Shown: positions 61,167-64,000 of the stretch, in pieces | Numbering within the stretch: position 1 is the stretch's first letter | How the letters are laid out: each line of letters begins with the position of its first letter | Source of the DNA: Nitrospirota bacterium | GTDB taxonomy: Bacteria; Nitrospirota; Thermodesulfovibrionia; Thermodesulfovibrionales; SM23-35 | NCBI GenBank assembly: GCA_040754395.1 | Contig: JBFMCL010000012.1 | Span: 1-64,000 of the forward strand | DNA length: 64,000 bases | Direction of reading: 5' to 3' | Notes under the pieces: generated by a model | What the model was told of the DNA's origin: nothing | The model's database searches: none | Seen by the model: the letters and a program-made list of their open reading frames with translations, nothing else | Made by a program: the position numbers and the translations under genes

Positions 61167-62243
61167 ATGAAAAAGAAATACCATAGGATGAATGCTCTGA
61201 AAGTATGTTATGCAGTGTTTTTTGCTCTATTAATAATACTTCCGGGCAAAGAAATATACGCTGAGCAATTTTTTAAAACTCAGAATACCTGGCATGAAAA
61301 AGTACCTTCGAATCCAATCCTTAATAAAGATTCTGCAAACATTGTCAAAGATATTCTCTTGAATGCATCGACAATGTATGTTAATCAGGGACAGGATTGG
61401 AGTGTTCCCGTCTGCTATGCAGCAGCGAATACCCCAATTATTGCAGTTGAGGTTAAGAGCACACTACATGGTGAGTATATTCGTTCTCAGGGATGGGATA
61501 AGGTTCCTATTCCTCAAGGTTGTATGCCAGCAGGCAATTCTGCCACTTGTGCTGGGCAATATCGGGATGGACATATGGTTGTCATTAGCAGCGATAATAA
61601 ATGGTCATGGGAATTTTTTGGGGCTTCTTATTGCAATGGGAAATGGTCAACAAAAACCATGAGAAAATGGGATTTGCAGGGGAATGGAATAAATTATCCA
61701 TTTGATAATCGCAGTTCCCAAAGAGCAGCATCGGTCCCTCTTTTACATGGTCTACTGACCTATCAAGAAGTTTCTACAGATACAATCAATCATGCACTGG
61801 CTTTTTCCTATAATGCCGAAACTGATAAAGATCATATGACTATCTATCCTAGCGGAAATTATAGGAAGGGCATAAGCGCAAGAATCTATGCAATGAAACT
61901 GGGGGAACGATTACAATTAGATCCTTCTGTTGATTGCAATTCACTGAATTTGACTGTTTTTGGAAAAAGAATTTGTAAGGCTTTGCAGGCATATGGAATG
62001 ATTTTTGTTGAAAATACCGGGCCTGGATATAATTATGTTTTCGCAGAAATCTCGAGTTCCTGGGGTACTCAAATTGGAGACATAAGTGCCATACCACTCA
62101 ATAAACTCAGAGTTGTGGAACCTGTGTGCAGTGATTGTGCAGTATGCCCAAATTGTGTCACACCCACCCCGGCGCCACCCCCACCACCACCCCCTGATCC
62201 TGCACCTGTACCTCCGCCAGGGTCTCCCCAGTTATTGCCCTAA
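61167..62243 (+). CDS. Secreted protein of unknown function with polyproline tail
   Basis: This 358-residue exported protein has an N-terminal signal peptide (to about residue 33, after YAEQ-like residues). The conserved core includes NQGQDWSVPVCYA, SSDNKWSWEFFGA, a DTINHALAF motif, a LDPSVDCNSL segment and YGMIFVENTGPGYN. I know this pattern from a broad family of secreted bacterial proteins with an 'IDHAL' motif, but its function is not established. The tail holds CSDCAVCPNCV and then a run of seven prolines. AAGGAGGG is well placed before the ATG. A strong terminator follows. It is somewhat AT-rich. Confidence 0.82.
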   Translation: MKKKYHRMNALKVCYAVFFALLIILPGKEIYAEQFFKTQNTWHEKVPSNPILNKDSANIVKDILLNASTMYVNQGQDWSVPVCYAAANTPIIAVEVKSTLHGEYIRSQGWDKVPIPQGCMPAGNSATCAGQYRDGHMVVISSDNKWSWEFFGASYCNGKWSTKTMRKWDLQGNGINYPFDNRSSQRAASVPLLHGLLTYQEVSTDTINHALAFSYNAETDKDHMTIYPSGNYRKGISARIYAMKLGERLQLDPSVDCNSLNLTVFGKRICKALQAYGMIFVENTGPGYNYVFAEISSSWGTQIGDISAIPLNKLRVVEPVCSDCAVCPNCVTPTPAPPPPPPPDPAPVPPPGSPQLLP

Positions 62244-62253
62244 CAGATCACAC

Positions 62254-62304
62254 CGGATGTCTGAGTGAGGAGTTGAGTCATTCAGACATCCGAATGATTT
62301 TTTT
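62254..62304 (+). terminator. Strong intrinsic terminator
   Basis: CGGATGTCTGA (62254-62264) and TCAGACATCCG (62282-62292) form a perfect 11-bp stem that extends inward by four pairs to a nine-base loop. Seven T residues occur at 62298-62304. It ends the long glycan block. The remaining bases to 62499 show no gene and no clear promoter. Confidence 0.85.
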
Positions 62305-62499
62305 ATATAATCGGTTACTTACCATTTTTTTTCATTAAGAGGCAGATTTATCCCGTTCCGCCAAGATCAAGAAGGCATTTTTACGCTACCGTCTGAAGCG
62401 CACGTGCAAGCCGATTTTTTGCATGATATTGCACTGCAAGGACAGGTAACTTTTCTCTATTCCCGGGAACAATAATAATATCGTATCTCAAGAAATGCT

Positions 62500-63426
62500 A
62501 TGCCAAAGGTCAGCGTAATTATACCTACCTATAATCGTGCCGACTTTCTTTACTCGGCAATATCAAGTGTCTTAGCCCAGACGTTTCAGGATTTTGAAAT
62601 AATTGTAGTTGACGATGCTTCAACTGATGCGACACGAGATATCACAGAGGGGTTTAAAGAGAAGAGGCTGATTTATGTAAATCACAAAAAAAACAAAGGG
62701 GAGGCATTCTCCAGGAACTCCGGGGTAATGCAGGCCAAGGGCATCTATATCGCATTCCTTGATGATGACGATGAATGGTCGCCGGAGAAATTATCCAAGC
62801 AGGTTGATCTTCTTGATAATGCTGCAGATAACGTCGGCCTTGTCTACACCGGCTATTCGGTCATAGAAAAAAATAGTCAGAATGTTCTGTCGATCAAACT
62901 TCCTTCCAACAAGGGTGTCGTCTATGAAGACATCATACGCAGAAACTTCATTGGAACTCCGTCGACCGTGCTGATCAGAAGAGCCTGCATTGAAAAAGTG
63001 GGGTTATTTGATGAGGATATCGCGTACGGGCTGGATCATGATATGTGGATAAGAATTGCACAGTTTTTTCATTTTGATTACATAGGGGAGAGCCTTGTAA
63101 GGTATAACGTCCATCTGAACAGGATCACAAACAATACTCCGCTCAGGGCAAAGGGAATAGAGGATTTGACAAAAAAATACGGGAACGACTTCATTCTGAA
63201 CAATACCTTCTATCGGAACAGTCTGCTGCCCCTCGGAGTTCAGCTATGCATCCTTGGAGACATGAAAAACGGGATAAAATTGCTGAAAAAGGCTGTCAGG
63301 GCTGATCCCTTCATATTAAGAAATTATTTTTTTCTTGGCTCCGCCCTTTGCGGCGAAGCCAATTTTTCAAGAATAAGAAGAATGAAACATTATCTCTCTG
63401 CATTGATTCGGGATAACAGCAGTTAA
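62500..63426 (+). CDS. GT2-family glycosyltransferase
   Basis: This 308-residue GT-A enzyme begins VSVIIPTYNRADFLYSAISSVL. It has VVDDASTDATRDI, the metal-binding FLDDDDEWSPEKL, and GLDHDMWIRIAQFF in the catalytic ED position. The C-terminal part (NGIKLLKKAVRADPFILRNYFF) looks like a short helical repeat. It lies beyond the strong terminator, with the second exporter permease 39 bases downstream, so it may open a new glycan sub-operon. Confidence 0.92.
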   Translation: MPKVSVIIPTYNRADFLYSAISSVLAQTFQDFEIIVVDDASTDATRDITEGFKEKRLIYVNHKKNKGEAFSRNSGVMQAKGIYIAFLDDDDEWSPEKLSKQVDLLDNAADNVGLVYTGYSVIEKNSQNVLSIKLPSNKGVVYEDIIRRNFIGTPSTVLIRRACIEKVGLFDEDIAYGLDHDMWIRIAQFFHFDYIGESLVRYNVHLNRITNNTPLRAKGIEDLTKKYGNDFILNNTFYRNSLLPLGVQLCILGDMKNGIKLLKKAVRADPFILRNYFFLGSALCGEANFSRIRRMKHYLSALIRDNSS

Positions 63427-63465
63427 TAATATTGTGCAGTTCTTAATCAGAGAAACCGGGGGGGC

Positions 63466-64000
63466 ATGAGATCACTTGAATACAATGCTGATTTGGTGCT
63501 GCATCTCGTAAAACGCAGTTTCCATCTCCGTTACAAAGGTTCCGTTATAGGCATCCTTTGGTATCTTCTTTTCCCGCTTTCTCAGCTGCTTGTGCTTGTG
63601 TTCCTGTTCGGGAAAGTCGTACCTCTGAATATAGATGCGTACCCCGCCTTTGTTTTTTGTGCGCTGCTCCCCTGGGTATGGTTCAGCTCCTGCCTCAATT
63701 CATCTGCAAGCCTGTTTATTGCAAACCGGGACCTGATAAGAAAGCCGAACTTCGCCCCGCTGGTTCTGATAGTTGTTGATACTCTTTCGAATCTGCTCGC
63801 ATATCTCATATTCCTTCCGGTACTTTTTCTGATGCTCGCCCTTTATGATCATTATGTATCCCTCTCTCTCATATATTTTCCCCTGCTGATTCTCATACAG
63901 GGCCTGCTGATAATAGGACTGGGAATGATCATATCAACAATGAATGTCTTTTACCGCGATATACAGCAGATCGTGAGCGTGGGAGTTATGCTTTTGTTTT
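63466..64000 (+). CDS. ABC-2 polysaccharide exporter permease, second copy (cut by window edge)
   Basis: The frame starts at ATG 63466 after a run of G residues and stays open to the last base, giving 178 residues of a likely 260-280. The sequence MRSLEYNADLVLHLVKRSF, then RYKGSVIGILWYLLFP and the late MNVFYRDIQQIVSVG, match Wzm/TagG-type permeases. Four or five TM helices are visible. It is clearly different in sequence from the permease at 24468-25328. A Wzt-type ATPase is expected just beyond the window. Confidence 0.9.
   Translation, partial: MRSLEYNADLVLHLVKRSFHLRYKGSVIGILWYLLFPLSQLLVLVFLFGKVVPLNIDAYPAFVFCALLPWVWFSSCLNSSASLFIANRDLIRKPNFAPLVLIVVDTLSNLLAYLIFLPVLFLMLALYDHYVSLSLIYFPLLILIQGLLIIGLGMIISTMNVFYRDIQQIVSVGVMLLF

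Noticed and set aside
62370-62390. Sigma-54-like GGCATTTTTACGC before the 62500 glycosyltransferase
   Set aside because: The GG and GC are nine bases apart where ten are required, and the -12 half does not match otherwise.

Overview
This 64 kb window is bacterial chromosome of moderate GC, tightly packed with plus-strand genes. Nearly all of it from about 7.5 kb to the right edge is one very large surface-polysaccharide locus (capsule, exopolysaccharide or O-antigen). Two NtrC-type sigma-54 activators, a NusG/RfaH-like factor, Wza/Wzc-type export proteins, secreted lipoproteins and Wzm/Wzt exporters point to a Gram-negative (diderm) bacterium. The style resembles Nitrospirota or deltaproteobacterial lineages, but no rRNA or other phylogenetic marker is present, so this is only an impression. 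I saw no tRNA, rRNA, CRISPR array or intact insertion sequence.

Layout. 1-4.7 kb: ordinary chromosomal genes (an OsmC-like protein, a tiny four-cysteine protein on the minus strand, a PfkB sugar kinase, an MscS channel, two hypotheticals, a possible transposase remnant). 4.8-7.3 kb: a soluble NtrB-like kinase overlapping an NtrC-like regulator. 7.4-18 kb: a good sigma-54 promoter, then a NusG/RfaH-like antiterminator, a degenerate receiver, the export lipoprotein, a tyrosine autokinase, a membrane J-domain protein, an aminotransferase, the initiating sugar transferase, a membrane 4,6-dehydratase with an inserted MshEN-like domain, and a second NtrC-like regulator followed by a terminator. 18-32 kb: CDP-sugar genes (rfbF, rfbG, a C-methyltransferase, a 3,5-epimerase), an M28-like hydrolase, an SDR, an ABC exporter pair, and acyl/aminoacyl and glycosyl transferases. 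32-44 kb: a large secreted LamG/SGNH protein with a perfect internal 622-bp duplication, a lipoprotein glycoside hydrolase, an acyltransferase, several glycosyltransferases and wecB. 44-48 kb: a secreted golvesin/PKD protein with caspase-like motifs and a small exported protein, ending in a terminator. 48-62 kb: more glycosyltransferases, an O-antigen polymerase/ligase, an ATP-grasp-like/asparagine-synthetase-like pair, a YdjC-type deacetylase, a CapK-like adenylating enzyme, a methyltransferase and a secreted protein with a strong terminator. 62.5-64 kb: one more glycosyltransferase and the start of a second ABC-2 exporter permease, cut by the window edge.

How it may work together (inference). 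The two-component pair would activate the sigma-54 promoter. The NusG-like protein would let RNA polymerase read through the intrinsic terminators inside the long operon. The dehydratase, aminotransferase and sugar transferase would make a 4-amino-sugar primer on the lipid carrier. The rfb genes would supply a C-methylated deoxyhexose, and the glycosyltransferases would build the repeat. The ATP-grasp, AsnB-like, FemAB-like, PIG-L and YdjC genes suggest N-acyl or aminoacyl decoration. The most unusual items are the MshEN-like domain inside the dehydratase (possible direct c-di-GMP control of a sugar-nucleotide enzyme), the split caspase-like secreted protein, the recombination-prone LamG/SGNH gene, and the ATP-grasp/AsnB pair.
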